DNA from: Acanthaster planci
Taxonomy: Eukaryota; Echinodermata; Asteroidea; Valvatida; Acanthasteridae
DNA: 64,000 bases
Direction of reading: 5' to 3'
Assembly: GCF_001949145.1 (NCBI RefSeq)
Contig: NW_019091437.1
Coordinates: 793,287 to 857,286 of the forward strand
A program made the position numbers and the translations under genes. Every line of letters starts with the position of its first letter. Positions within the stretch are counted from its first letter, which is position 1. Shown piece after piece: positions 46,705 to 58,400 of this stretch. Under the pieces are notes generated by a model. The model made no database searches. It saw nothing but the letters and a program-made list of their open reading frames with translations, and was not told where the DNA came from.

Positions 46705-49700
46705 GGTGCCTAGGTGCATAATGGGGTAAAACAGCGGGGTGTTGATTGGTCTGCACGATTTACGGCTTGCTGGGTTAATAGTTGGAACATTCCTCCATGG
46801 TCGGAATGAGGATACAGTTAGACTCACTTTTCACCCCTAATAAGTTCTGATTCGTCTGCGGCCCGATGCTGGGTTTGCTTACCAACTCCAGTAACTCTTT
46901 GACAGCTGGGCGTAAATTTGTTTACCCCTTTCGTTTGCCCCAATGCATTGTGCGGCGCGGCAGCCCCAATTTACACGAAATGATGCTGTGAAATGTTCAC
47001 AGTTGGGTGTTGATAATGTCCCGCGCATTTTAGGCTGTGGATTGCTCCGTGGGACTAGGTCTGGACACATGCATTGCCCCCACGTTATTCAAGACGGTGA
47101 TATGGCATCACGTCCACCCACTTAGCACCCAAAACGCACACCCTTCTACAAGCAGTTGGGTACCGACCGAAATAGGCACTAGGTACTGGGCTAGATTTGA
47201 TTTCACCGGGATACCTGCTGTTGTGAAAGCTGCCAGGTCTGGCTTTGAACAGCGGGAAGAATGATCAGCACATTCTGTTGAACTTTTCCATTTTCTGATT
47301 CCTTCCCCTTGCGTACTGTTGATCGTATCAGTCAGTACCTTAACCATAAACATTTATTAAGACCCGTGGGAGAGTGAACCTATTTGGGAGTACAAATAAC
47401 CTGTTTGTCCCAAAGAGTTATAAAGTAAAGTTGCATCAAAACAATCTTGAGTTCATGAAGCAAAAGAAACAAGCTACATACAATTGAGAGAGGAAAAACA
47501 TCAGTTTCCAGATTTTTGTCAGATTTTTTGCCACCAAGAAGTATCCTCGCACACTGAGCTCCACTGTCAATAATTGTGACTGACACTGACAGGTATAAAC
47601 CTGTTGAATATTATATAAAAACAAACATTTCTGTCAAAGGTATGTCTGAAACTTTGAAGGAAATTGGAGCCAATTTTGGTCATTATTTCTAACAAATCGT
47701 ATTTTCTTTAATATCGTATCCATTTATAACAGGCCACTGCCCGATCTGAACTTTCATCTTCCTAGGAATTAAAAAAAGACAGGCCAAATGCAAATGTTTA
47801 ATTGAGCAAGACCTGCTGAATGATTGCTCGATACGAAAAAAATAGTTGACGTCGAAAGCCAATCGTACAAAAGTTATCAGGTGAATGGTCGGCACTGGGA
47901 TTTTCATTCTGGAGGGAGGGCAAACTGCCGGATCGCATTTGCAAGGTCCAAAGAGAACTCAGTCCGACTTCAGAATTTGAGCTCGTCGGTCTTCTCCTAC
48001 TGCAATTACCTCTATCACCGCAGCAATCTAAAGCACGCAGGCATAGCCTAACAGGGCTTGACACGGCTACGCCACAGTCACAAATACTCGCTGGTTCACC
48101 ATTATCAAAGGGTGAGGACCTATACTGTAACAATCACCTTTCTACTGCAACAACGTCCTAAGGAAAAAGTGTATTATAATCTGTCTGTTTCATCCAATTT
48201 CTCTGAATTGACATCCAGGCCTTTACGGGTTAACAAGCGTACTAAGTTCCCCTCATGGGCTTGGTCGTCGGCAACCGCTGAAATAATTGCCATTTTTGTG
48301 GCCAATACACAGGAGTCCCAAAGCTTCAGATTTAGATCCTTATCGGCGGCCAAGACGACCGTGGCATATTGTAAGTCCCAACAACAGCTTGAAACAGTGG
48401 CATGCACCCAGGTTTCCGAAACGAATATCCTTAACAAAGCAAGAATGAATATAAACACCAAATATAGTATTCCAGGAATTTGTCCACCATGGATACAGAG
48501 AGTAGCTCTACTTTTCACGTTGCTTGCTCATGACGTACAGTGGCTTTCTGACGGACTAGTACCGTTCTTATCACGCCGCAATGTGCACGACTTCCGTCTC
48601 CATATTGAAAACCAGAAGAGATAAAGTGATTTTAAAACATACTCGATACCTTTACAAGTCTACTCAAGACATCTTGCAAATATCGCGGCCAGGTTCTGGC
48701 TCTCTTCTGTCTTGAAACTCGCAGCAAGTGACAGGGGTGACGAGTTCAAAAAGTGAATCCGCAGCGGCCACCCGAGCAGGTGCGGAAACAAGGCGACACA
48801 CCGCGGTGACAAGGCTCACCTGGGCGGTGTGTACGGGCCACTGCAGCGCCTCACGCCCCGGTCACTTTCCGGCCACTCTGGTTATAAACTTGGACCACGA
48901 CCGAATTAAGTGTCAGGGAGAGGATTTGACTAACGGGGTCAAGACCATCATAAATCTGTTGACAAGTTTTGAAAGTGGCTCCATTGTGTCTTCTGAATAC
49001 ATGTAATTACAATAAATAAAATGAGTGGGCGCCGATCTGGGAGACGAGAAAAAAAAATTCCCGTTACTTCAGTTACAAACTGCTACAAACAGCAACAAAT
49101 GCCATGCAGTTCGTTACATTTTACAAGAAACTGCATGCGTACAAATAATAACAACCTGTCCTCCAAAACTGCACAGGTTATAATTTTGCCTGAAACCAGA
49201 TCAAAGTGAGTCCTCTTTCTGTTTCTTAAAAACAACCCCAAAACCCTCTCCCCAAAAAGACGACTCACATAAACCGATTGCCGAAGCATTGTTGTCATGC
49301 ATAGTTTGTATTTAGTTCCCATTTTCAAGTAGCATGCTCTGTGGTGCATGTACATTACATGTACACAGGGTGGTGACTTGTGTCAACCTCGGTCTGTTGG
49401 TAAATATTTTCAGCGCAAGCGGCAAGGGCTTTGGCCAACATTCACACCTGCGCAGGTGTGAAAATAACTGAGGTTGGTGACACAGCGCATGACGGTTGCA
49501 CTTCGAGTAGAGACTGCAACTACACTGTGAAAAATTGAGAATATTTTTAATGTTGCTCGACACTTTTTGCCCCGATTTATCTACCCAAAACCACAATGAA
49601 TTCATGTTATTTCAAACCACGTGTTCATGAAAAACAATATTATCCAACATTTTCCAAAGTTTGCCATTCGTCAACTGTTTTTGAATTAAAAAAATAAACA

Positions 49701-51199
49701 CAGACAGCTTAGACCGTTTGTTGAAGATAACGTCTCCTCTAAAGAACTTCCAACTGAAATGGTTGCGTGTAAAGCACTATACAAATACGGTATGTAAAAT
49801 GGATGAGCCGTGATCAGGATCTCCGCATGCGGAAAGGCAACCATACCTCTCATGCGCTATGGTTAAGGAACTTTTGGGCGGTAATTCTTTCCATTCGTCA
49901 CATCTAAGTAAAAGCAGTCCACCAGCCAACCTCCCATAGTTAGTCGTGTCCCCAGAGAAATGCATGCTCGCTTCAAACGCGAACTTTCCCTGTGCCTTTC
50001 CTTCAGCCTGGTTTCCAAACCAAGGCTGTGATTTCCTGTGTCCAATGTTGAGTTTACATACCAAGTGACATTTTGTCTTTCAGCGTTCGGGGAAGTTTTG
50101 CCCGAGTTACGGTCCTGTTGTGAAGCCCTGCCGCGGGTCCCCTCCCTTGGCCCCGCATGTCACGTCCGATGTATGCTAACAGTTATCTCCGCCTGTTACG
50201 CACGGTGTCGTGACCGCTTCAGTTTCATGATATATGCAGCCATTGCCCCCTGTAAAATGAACCTGTCATTGGGTTTCTTTCAGTGACATTTCCCAACTGC
50301 GAATGATTTGCCCAGAAAATTATCGCTTTTCAAAACACTGCACGCGCCTGGTTCCCCAAGGATCGGCCGCTGGTCTCTAAAGGGTACTGGCTTTCAGCGA
50401 TCCAAATTCCTCCGAGTTTTACTGTTCTAAATAAATGGAGAATAGCGCTGAAACGGGGCGACACCGATGACCCACATCTTTAAAGGTCACTTGATGCAAA
50501 CGGAACGGCAACACTTCAGACAATTTTGACAAAATTTCAAGAGGCAGTTTGGGCTGACACGCCCATAAAACTGATTGAGTTTTTATATTTGGTTCATTAA
50601 AAGGGGTTGGAAATCATAGTACGTGCCAGACATATAGAGGTGCTGACAACTGCTCATTTTACCGACAAACATGTGGCCCACGCCTACAGGCCTACGTTTT
50701 TGCGACGGCCGAACTCGTGCAAAGGACTTCAAAAAAGCACTGAAGACGAAAGAGTTAATGTGGCTCAGACCTGTAGCTGGCAGTGGTGATATCTAAAAAG
50801 TGTTCACAAAAATTGCGAACACACTTGTTCGACCAGAAAGTCCAACTGCATGATCACAATGGAACAGTCAATACTGAAACTTTGAAATAACAATATTTTT
50901 GTCAATAATTCAGTTACGCCTAGGTGCCTGTGCTCGAAAACAAAAAAAGTTCATTCGTGTCAGCAATGTCCAAATTGTAAAGACACTTTCCCTTCAGTTT
51001 AGCAAGTGACAAAAACGTTAAATAACTGGTCAACGATCCTTGCCGCAGTGCAAGCAACACCTTTGGACATCAGTTTTTTATACAGCCGACGATTTTGCAA
51101 GTTTCACAATCCTAAGAACAAGGGCAATCTGTCCAGCCACAGGCCTACAGCTTGTCAAATCTGAAAATTATCTTCATTCTGAAATATTTTGTTGTTTTT

Positions 51200-51520
51200 T
51201 TACTTTAACCTGATAGTTATTTCACCTAACGATCTTAGATGATGACCTATTTTGAAACGAAAATTGAAGTCTTGAAAGATTTTTGGGCGATAAGTGAAGA
51301 TAAGTTCTTTAAAAGCACGACATCTTGAAACACAGTCTGGGATTTGTTCCAAATCTACATCAGCCTGTGAAATACCTTTGTTATCATTTGGCCATCCATC
51401 ATTGCCGAGGTTGACAGCCAACTGGGTGTTCTCCGGAGGTCCACGGCAGAGTTCTATCACAGGGACCCCAAACCCTACCCACACAATGGGGCCAACCTCT
51501 TCACCTCTCATTATCAACAA
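51200..51520 (-). CDS. unassigned open frame of about 106 codons
   Basis: Open minus-strand frame. Its first half reads like structured protein (VGPIVWVGFGVPVIELC, then ENTQLAVNLGNDGWPNDN), the rest less so. Start-codon support is weak and I could not define splice sites with confidence. It may be an exon, a decayed transposon fragment or chance. I do not assign a function. Confidence 0.15.
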   Translation of the reverse strand: MLIMRGEEVGPIVWVGFGVPVIELCRGPPENTQLAVNLGNDGWPNDNKGISQADVDLEQIPDCVSRCRAFKELIFTYRPKIFQDFNFRFKIGHHLRSLGEITIRLK

Positions 51521-52285
51521 AGCACTTCAACAGCCATCTCAAACATCATTTTTTTTCCTGTCCGAGCGGTCATTGCCTCTTGCCCCATCCAGCCACCACC
51601 AGGCATTATCCAGGCTCGAGTAGTCACGGGGATAAAAGCTCACCAAATCCCTCGATATTATGGGGGAGGGTAGCCTTGAACATTAGTGCCGAAGGGGCGT
51701 GGACCAACGCTGTAATCCCACTGCCCCCCATGCTACACCGTAGCTGGATGACACAGCCGTTGGCCCTGAAGCACAAAGCCCCAGGTCAACAGCGGACCTT
51801 CAACTATAATTTCAAAAGGTGACTTTCACTTTTCTTCTCCTCTTGTTCTTGTGGTATTTCAAGAGTTGGCTCAGGCAGGGTTTCCCACAACTTCATCTCT
51901 CCCTGTGAAAAATAATGACATTTTTCTTGGCAATTTATCGATAGGTTCTCTGCTTCAGGACAAGGAGTTAGTCCAGTGTTGGTTTTCTGACAATGCGATG
52001 TCCAGCTTCCAAAAGCTACAATTCTTTATAGGGTGGGTCCACAACCATATTTTTTCAAGTGATCTTTTGTCTTTCTAACTAACGGATGAAGCTACATTTT
52101 GGGCTTTTCAAACGCGTTTGGACGGGAGGGAAATCAAATAGACAAAAATTGTCCTCACATCATTTTTAAAAAAAGGCTTCATTTTTGGGGTGTGGGGAGC
52201 ATTGCTCTGTTTTTGCTTGATTGAAAAGTTAGGAGAAAAAGAATGACAGAAAGGGAAAAATGACGGCGATTATTGTATAAAATGG

Positions 52286-52462
52286 TCACTGGGACGAAAG
52301 TGCACTGCGTTGTTCCATCCTCCCAGTAAGGTTCTTGTACTTTATGGAAGTTTGGGACCATCGTGAGCGCTTATCTCTTGTGTCCACGCTAGTCTCATTC
52401 CATCTGTCAACCTCCTTGCCCATCTTGCGCAGATGTCGTACCGTACGCAACGGTCCGGCCAT
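52286..52462 (-). CDS. possible short coding exon, 58 codons, strong Kozak context
   Basis: ATG at 52462 in the context ACCATGG, with an upstream in-frame stop. The predicted peptide starts MAGPLRTVRHLRKMGKEVDR and is rich in charged residues; codons favour C or G in the third position over the first 35 residues, unlike nearby DNA. It ends in a stop after 58 codons and resembles no family I know. It could be a first exon, a small ORF, or chance; the other two frames also stay open for part of this stretch. Confidence 0.2.
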   Translation of the reverse strand: MAGPLRTVRHLRKMGKEVDRWNETSVDTRDKRSRWSQTSIKYKNLTGRMEQRSALSSQ

Positions 52463-55400
52463 GGTCTTGATTTCCACTGGACTCGGTCATCGACGATGAA
52501 GGACTGTTAATGTCTGGAAGTAATGAAGTTCCAAATTAGTTTGTAATTTTCTGTGTTCCTCTTTGGATCATTGTCTTTATTAAAATTCGACCCCTATATG
52601 CCCTGTATTTCCGGCGTTTCCTTACTTTTCTGTCGTAAATAGTGGCACCAATTGCAGGTGCACCCGTTGTATAAAATGTCCTTTCCACAAGCAGTTTTAC
52701 ACAATGACGCAATAACCTTTGAAAAGGATCCACTAAGCTTGTAAAGTGATATATTATTTCTGTTTGTGCGTATAGCAAAACCAGAACATAGGTCGAGGCA
52801 ATAAATGACTCAATATCTAAAGAAGAGTTCCTAAGAACAAACCTGATGATGTTTCAGCTCAGTGAATACTGCATCTTCCGAGAAAAACCTGAATTCAACG
52901 TCTAAGACATGTCACGTTCAGTTGAGTGCAGCCACGTGTGTCATGCTCAGAACCGACGAATAACCGCGATGCACGTAGGCCTAAGTGTCGATTCAACGCT
53001 TGCGCACGCTTCAAACTAAATGGCAGTTTTTGAAAAATGCGCCTTTAGGCACACGGTGGAAGAACCTTCTTTCACTGTTTTCTTCACAATAACAGCTTTC
53101 TGGAAAAAGTAATTTCATAGGGAGTTTAGTCCTATACAAGGCTGGTTCTTTCTTCAAGTGAACGCGAAAACAAAGCGTCTTTGATGTTACGAAATATTGA
53201 AATGTGTTCAGATGTTACAAATTCGTTGCATGAGAATTTAAGCCGACGTCACAATTTCGCGTTGTGTTTACGTTCGTGCTTGCAAGTATGAACCGATTAA
53301 TTGTTGCCAACACTACATGACCCACTAAAGCAGTGCTCAATGAAACGCAACTTGAAATAGTTCGCAGGAAAATTTTGTTTAGATCTCGTCGACTCCGAAT
53401 CGTAAGTACATGTACTATGCAACCCTAAGGGCTTCAGCGATCAGTACAGCTTCTACTTTTAATGTGTACAGAGATGTAATGTACATGACAGTCAGCCTTG
53501 AGGATCGTACTTGTATTTAAAGATACACCCTCCCACTGGTATTTCGAGATACGCCCTTCACGAAGGGAGGGCCTTTTGTCTTAAACTCAAAGCTGCCCCG
53601 CCCAGGGACATTGCACGTCGCGTTTCGATTCGAATTCCTCAGCCTATAGGGTTCAGGGATGCCGTATACCGTAATTCATACGCAACCTTGAACCTGGTGG
53701 ATTAGCCTGGGCGGATCCCAAAACAAACTGTTCGCCCCACCCCCAAGAAATGTTGGGAAACAATACAATGATTTTACTTTTAATATTCACAGCCTTTCTG
53801 TGTTGTGAGGCAAATTTGGCGGCTTTGTACGAGTTTGGGGGAAAAAGTGAAATTGACCCCGCAAAGTCATCTTCTCCGATATTTACAAACCCCTGATCCT
53901 TTTGCCTCTTAGCATGACCCGCCCTCTGGATCCATCAGTGGTTCTCGTACTGGTAGGCCAGGTCCCAGTAAAAGACGGAAATCTCTAGCAAAAGAGTGCA
54001 CGCACAATTTAATAGATGAGTATTCTTACTCATCGTCTTTATCGATTGAACTGTACGCTCTGCGAGTAGATGATATGTCAAAATCGGCAGAGTGATTCAT
54101 CGAGGTCAAAAGAAAATGCAGACATTATCCAAAAAACTGAAACTGCAAAATCACTGCTGGCAGCCACCGTCACATGGGTACCCATGAGCCTTTTCCCAAC
54201 TCGCTTCTTACATACGTTTCAAGACAAGCGGTGTGCAAACGGGAACCCATCGAAGAATTATTGGCCTTATTACTAACCTCTTCAAATTCAAAGTTCAAAT
54301 CGGGAAAATTTCAAACAACGTCTTGTCTTTCTCTGCTAGTATTGTGTTTGCCTGATACACATTAAGTAGACTTGTAAACAGGATGAGAGCAAGAGATGAT
54401 CAGTAGGGAAAAACAAACAGTCGAGAGCAAGACAAAACTTTCTAACTTTGATCTACGTTCCAGTGGATCGTTTTTGTCTTGGACCAGCAAAATGCTTTTT
54501 GGGTAATGACGACCAACACCAAGAAGCAATGGTCCGGCTTTGGCCTTTAGTTGGATGACTTGCATTTGCCTTCAGAGAATTCCCTTGTTTGCTGGCTGCA
54601 AGAAGAACAACCACCAAACCAAAACAAAACGAAAATGCCTGATATTCTTAGCTTGAAAGTGGGGGAGAAGCTTTTCGGATGCGTCCATCATATGCCATTA
54701 TTATTATTATTTATATAATTATTATTCTGTTAAATCTGGAGGGACACAGCTGGCCGGTAGAGCAGTAAGAACCAGTGTTGTAGTAGAGTCACCAATGTCA
54801 AGTCCGAGACCCGAATCTCCAGCCTCGAGTCCGACTCCAAGTCTCGAGTCACAAACCTCGAGTCTGAGTCCGAGTTACGAGTCATAAGCCTCGAGTCCGA
54901 ATCACAAGTAACGAATCAAGTTGTTCAGCCAGTTATTCCAAGTGTATCAAACCACGGAGGAGCATCCATGATCAAAGTTGTAAGTTCTTTGCGTGCTATC
55001 TGTTTTGTTTATGCTGATTAATTACATACATTGCAAAAGCTCTGGGTACTTTTTGTTAATGAAAATCATCGACCATTCAAACTTTAAATTCCAGTATCTT
55101 CGTTTGTTTCTTTATTTAGTTAATGAAGTTAATGAAAAAAAAGGCTGCACGGACTGATACATGCCCTGAAATCTCTTTGTGAGAAAAACAAGTAAACTTA
55201 AGTGTGTCGACCATTTTGGGGGGAAAGGATACTTCGTGTGACGTTGTAACCACATTAACGACTGAGTAATTATGTCCCTAGCCTTCACGAGAGAGCTACG
55301 GTAGGACACTGCTAGGAAGGGACGATGGCCATGCGGTCTTCAGCCCGAATTGTCTCCCCTTCCCCCCCCCCCACGAAAGACAAAAATCCCAAGTCAATAG

Positions 55401-58400
55401 GTCCTCTGCCGCAAAGACACCAGGATCAGTGCGGTTCCAGAGTTCCTGTTAGGCGGGCTCCCAACCTTCACATTGCCTAATATACATGATGAAATCGCAC
55501 ATCCTGTATTCAATTAAGAACGTGCACGGACTCCCTCACATTATTTCGTAACTGCACGTGCTGACTGTGAGAGATGCGACGTGGCGGAGGGTAATTTCCG
55601 GAACTGTTATGGGGGAAAATTACAGCAATAAGATGTGACTTGTGACAAAGTTGCTCCGGGAATCACGAGGTCTCATTTGACTCAAATTGACTGACATGTT
55701 GAAACAGGATAGCAATCTTCCCCCTCTAAATCAATGTTCGGACATGCATTTTAGCTTGAAGAACTGTTGAATCAACACTCCAAGTCAAGATTGGATGTAA
55801 TTTCCCATTAAACTTTCCTTTTCTTGTTAGAAGTTAGGAAAGAAACTCAACTTTGTTGACATTTGTTGACATGTGAGTCCTTTGAGATTTATGTTTCAAA
55901 AATGGAAAACCGGAAGACAGAAGAACCGTACTTCTAAATTAATGTAGTCACGTAGATCGAACCACTACGATTTAAAAAGAGGGCCTACACACACTTGAAA
56001 ACCCACACATCCATGAGGCACACAACGCCAATTAACAAGATTAGTGGTTGACCGCACATGAACCCGAAGTGAAGGGCTAAACGCCGCCTCATTGCCCGGC
56101 GAGTGTCCGGTTGACACGCTCCGCACTACCGTCACCGCTGTACTGCTAAAATCCCCACAACGAGTATTTATAAGGATATTGTTAATAATCACTGCCCTTG
56201 AAATCTGCCAAAGATAATTGTAATGCGTGATTTAAAAGAAAGGTGAAGAGAAAATAGCTTTATCGGGAGGTCATCGAACGCGAAGTCATTGACTACGTAT
56301 GTCGTACTCTGCCGGTGGCTGTAACTAATCCGGGGAGAGTTCGTCATCCATTAAAAAGAACTTCTTTTAAATTGCCAGAAATTGCTGGCGCTTAACCGCG
56401 CTTCACTAGGGCAAATATTTGACGGACTGCTGAGCCTTACAGGAGCAGAAAAACCAGAGAAGCTGCATGGGACAAGTGTTTACGAAGATCCAATTCCAGA
56501 CGAAGCAAATGAAACAGACCTGTAAAAGTGTAAATAACGACTCTCAGCACGGGAACCTGAACATACCAAGTAGGGTCGAGACTTACATTGCCGTCCCTTT
56601 CAGACTGAATCCCAATCCAGTACAGCAAGGTTTCAGAGAGGGACCTTGTCTCGCATTTCATCAAACCAACTCAACTCAATTCGAATACCCCAATAAGAGC
56701 AGACTCGATTTTTCAGCACAAGTATAGGGCGGTTGGTGTGATGTTTATTTGCAGAAGATGTCTCGCCTAGGTATCGATCTGAGCGTGACTGGTCTCATTA
56801 CACGAAACGGAAATTCACCACTAACTGCAGGAAGGGGTGCGGTCCGCTTGATTGATGTGGTTCCCCCCCCCCATGCCACAAGAGTTAAGGAAGTTGTTTT
56901 TCCGGGTTGGTCAATGGGCCATGATGGCATTGAGAGTTGGAGTGGGTTGGTGGGTCGATGGTCGGACCACACGGCCGGACAGTGCAGTTTAAGAACCGAA
57001 TGACGGGTAATAAAGTGAATGGGAAATATGCCATGGCTTTCTGATCAAACCCGGGCCCTAGAGAGCGAAGAATGACTATGTTGTCGTTCGTGAACGTACA
57101 TGTTCGTGTACATGCACATGCACGCGTATGTACTGTACATGTCCATGAATATGTGGTCGAACACTGACTGCATCGTCACTGCCCGATGAAATGTTGTTTA
57201 AGAGGCAAATTCTCTGTGTTGCATTGTTGAAGAGAAATCACAAACTTGAATGACGGTAAATTTGCCAGCCACTACTATTACGCGAAGCCATGGAACAAAA
57301 TGCATTTTGAGGGCCATAACCGGTCTGCAAAGTGCAGATCGACCTCGCCCGTGCATTGTACAGGCACTCAGGAGCGTTCTGTGGCCCATGGAGTTTTGCA
57401 AGACGGATTACACGAGCTGTGCTGCTTGGGTTAAAACTGAACAGTGCTTTTCTCGATTTTTCTCAAAGCAGTAATCTCAAAAAGCGAACCAAGTTCGTGG
57501 AATTATACACAAAGTAAACCACAAACCCCCAAATCTGCTCATTTTGACAAAGTGCGGTAAATCGTAATATATCCTATATCCTATACATCCTATACACTTC
57601 CTAAGGCATGGTAACCAGCCGTAAAACCGGTTTCATCATAGAGGCCCGAGGTCACACACCGTATGGCAATGATAAACGTAAGACAGAGAATAACATTCGG
57701 CCACAACTTCACAAGTGAGCTCCGGTGTGGTGAGCCGAGGAGACCTGAATTTCACTGTATAACATGTTGCTAAAATGAGGCACCGGAATTTCTTAACGGA
57801 AACCTGAAAAATAATCTTGAAGGGGTATCTTTTCAAACTACTTATTCGAGCCGTAATCAAACATTGACCAGCAACAGGAGAGTTCCCACAATAAAATCAC
57901 CTCAATCGAAGGGTTGGTTACAACTTTCTGTTTATTTACGAGCACGAGTGAATGCCTGTTTCAAGAAGGAATTGTTGTTTCACGAACACACTAGAAAACC
58001 GCACAAGATTAACCCACGGTAGCACTAAGTCCTACCTCGCCTCTTTTTCTCCAATGCATGACGCTGGGGGTTCCGCTTTTCCTAACTGAATGATACGACT
58101 TGGCGCACAGAGCGTAAAACCCTGACATGAGTAGAGCGACCAGCGGAAATTCCAATTTCAAGGGTGTTTAACTTGTCCGTTGAGGTTATCGGTTAGTGCC
58201 TCACGGCTTATCCTCGGGGGATATCGCTGATTAAGCACGATGGCACACGCACCATTGGTCATAAGTCAAAACTGTGTTCGGGGTTTCAGACATATCAAAA
58301 CAAATACAAACAGGGAAACAGATATCTCAAATCAAAATAGCGCCCACTGGGTACAAAGAACAACAATGTTCATCCTCGAGTTATGCCTTACATTCCAATA

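Larger units (their letters stand above)
44737..52285. other. intergenic or intronic, no recognised gene
   Basis: CpG-richer sequence with the hairpin at 46653-46704, the open frame at 51200-51520 and several short frames in both directions (48058-48624 plus; 48174-48518 minus) that lack ATG starts or splice support. A GC-rich imperfect hairpin (ACACACCGCGGTGA paired with TCACCTGGGCGGTGTGT) is near 48796-48832. Confidence 0.55.

Noticed and set aside
47940-48020. Tiny minus-strand exon reading IAAVIEVIAVGEDRRAQILK
   Set aside because: An acceptor-like GCTTTAG precedes it, but it is only about 22 codons with no partner exon. Chance is the simpler explanation.
48174-48518. 114-codon minus-strand frame with a membrane-like segment (ILYLVFIFILALLRIF)
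   Set aside because: It starts at GTG with an in-frame stop directly upstream and no good acceptor. A hydrophobic run in AT-rich DNA is expected by chance.
48058-48624. 188-codon frame on the plus strand
   Set aside because: Begins at a TTG rather than an ATG, and the peptide shows no motif. The opposite strand is equally open over the same stretch.
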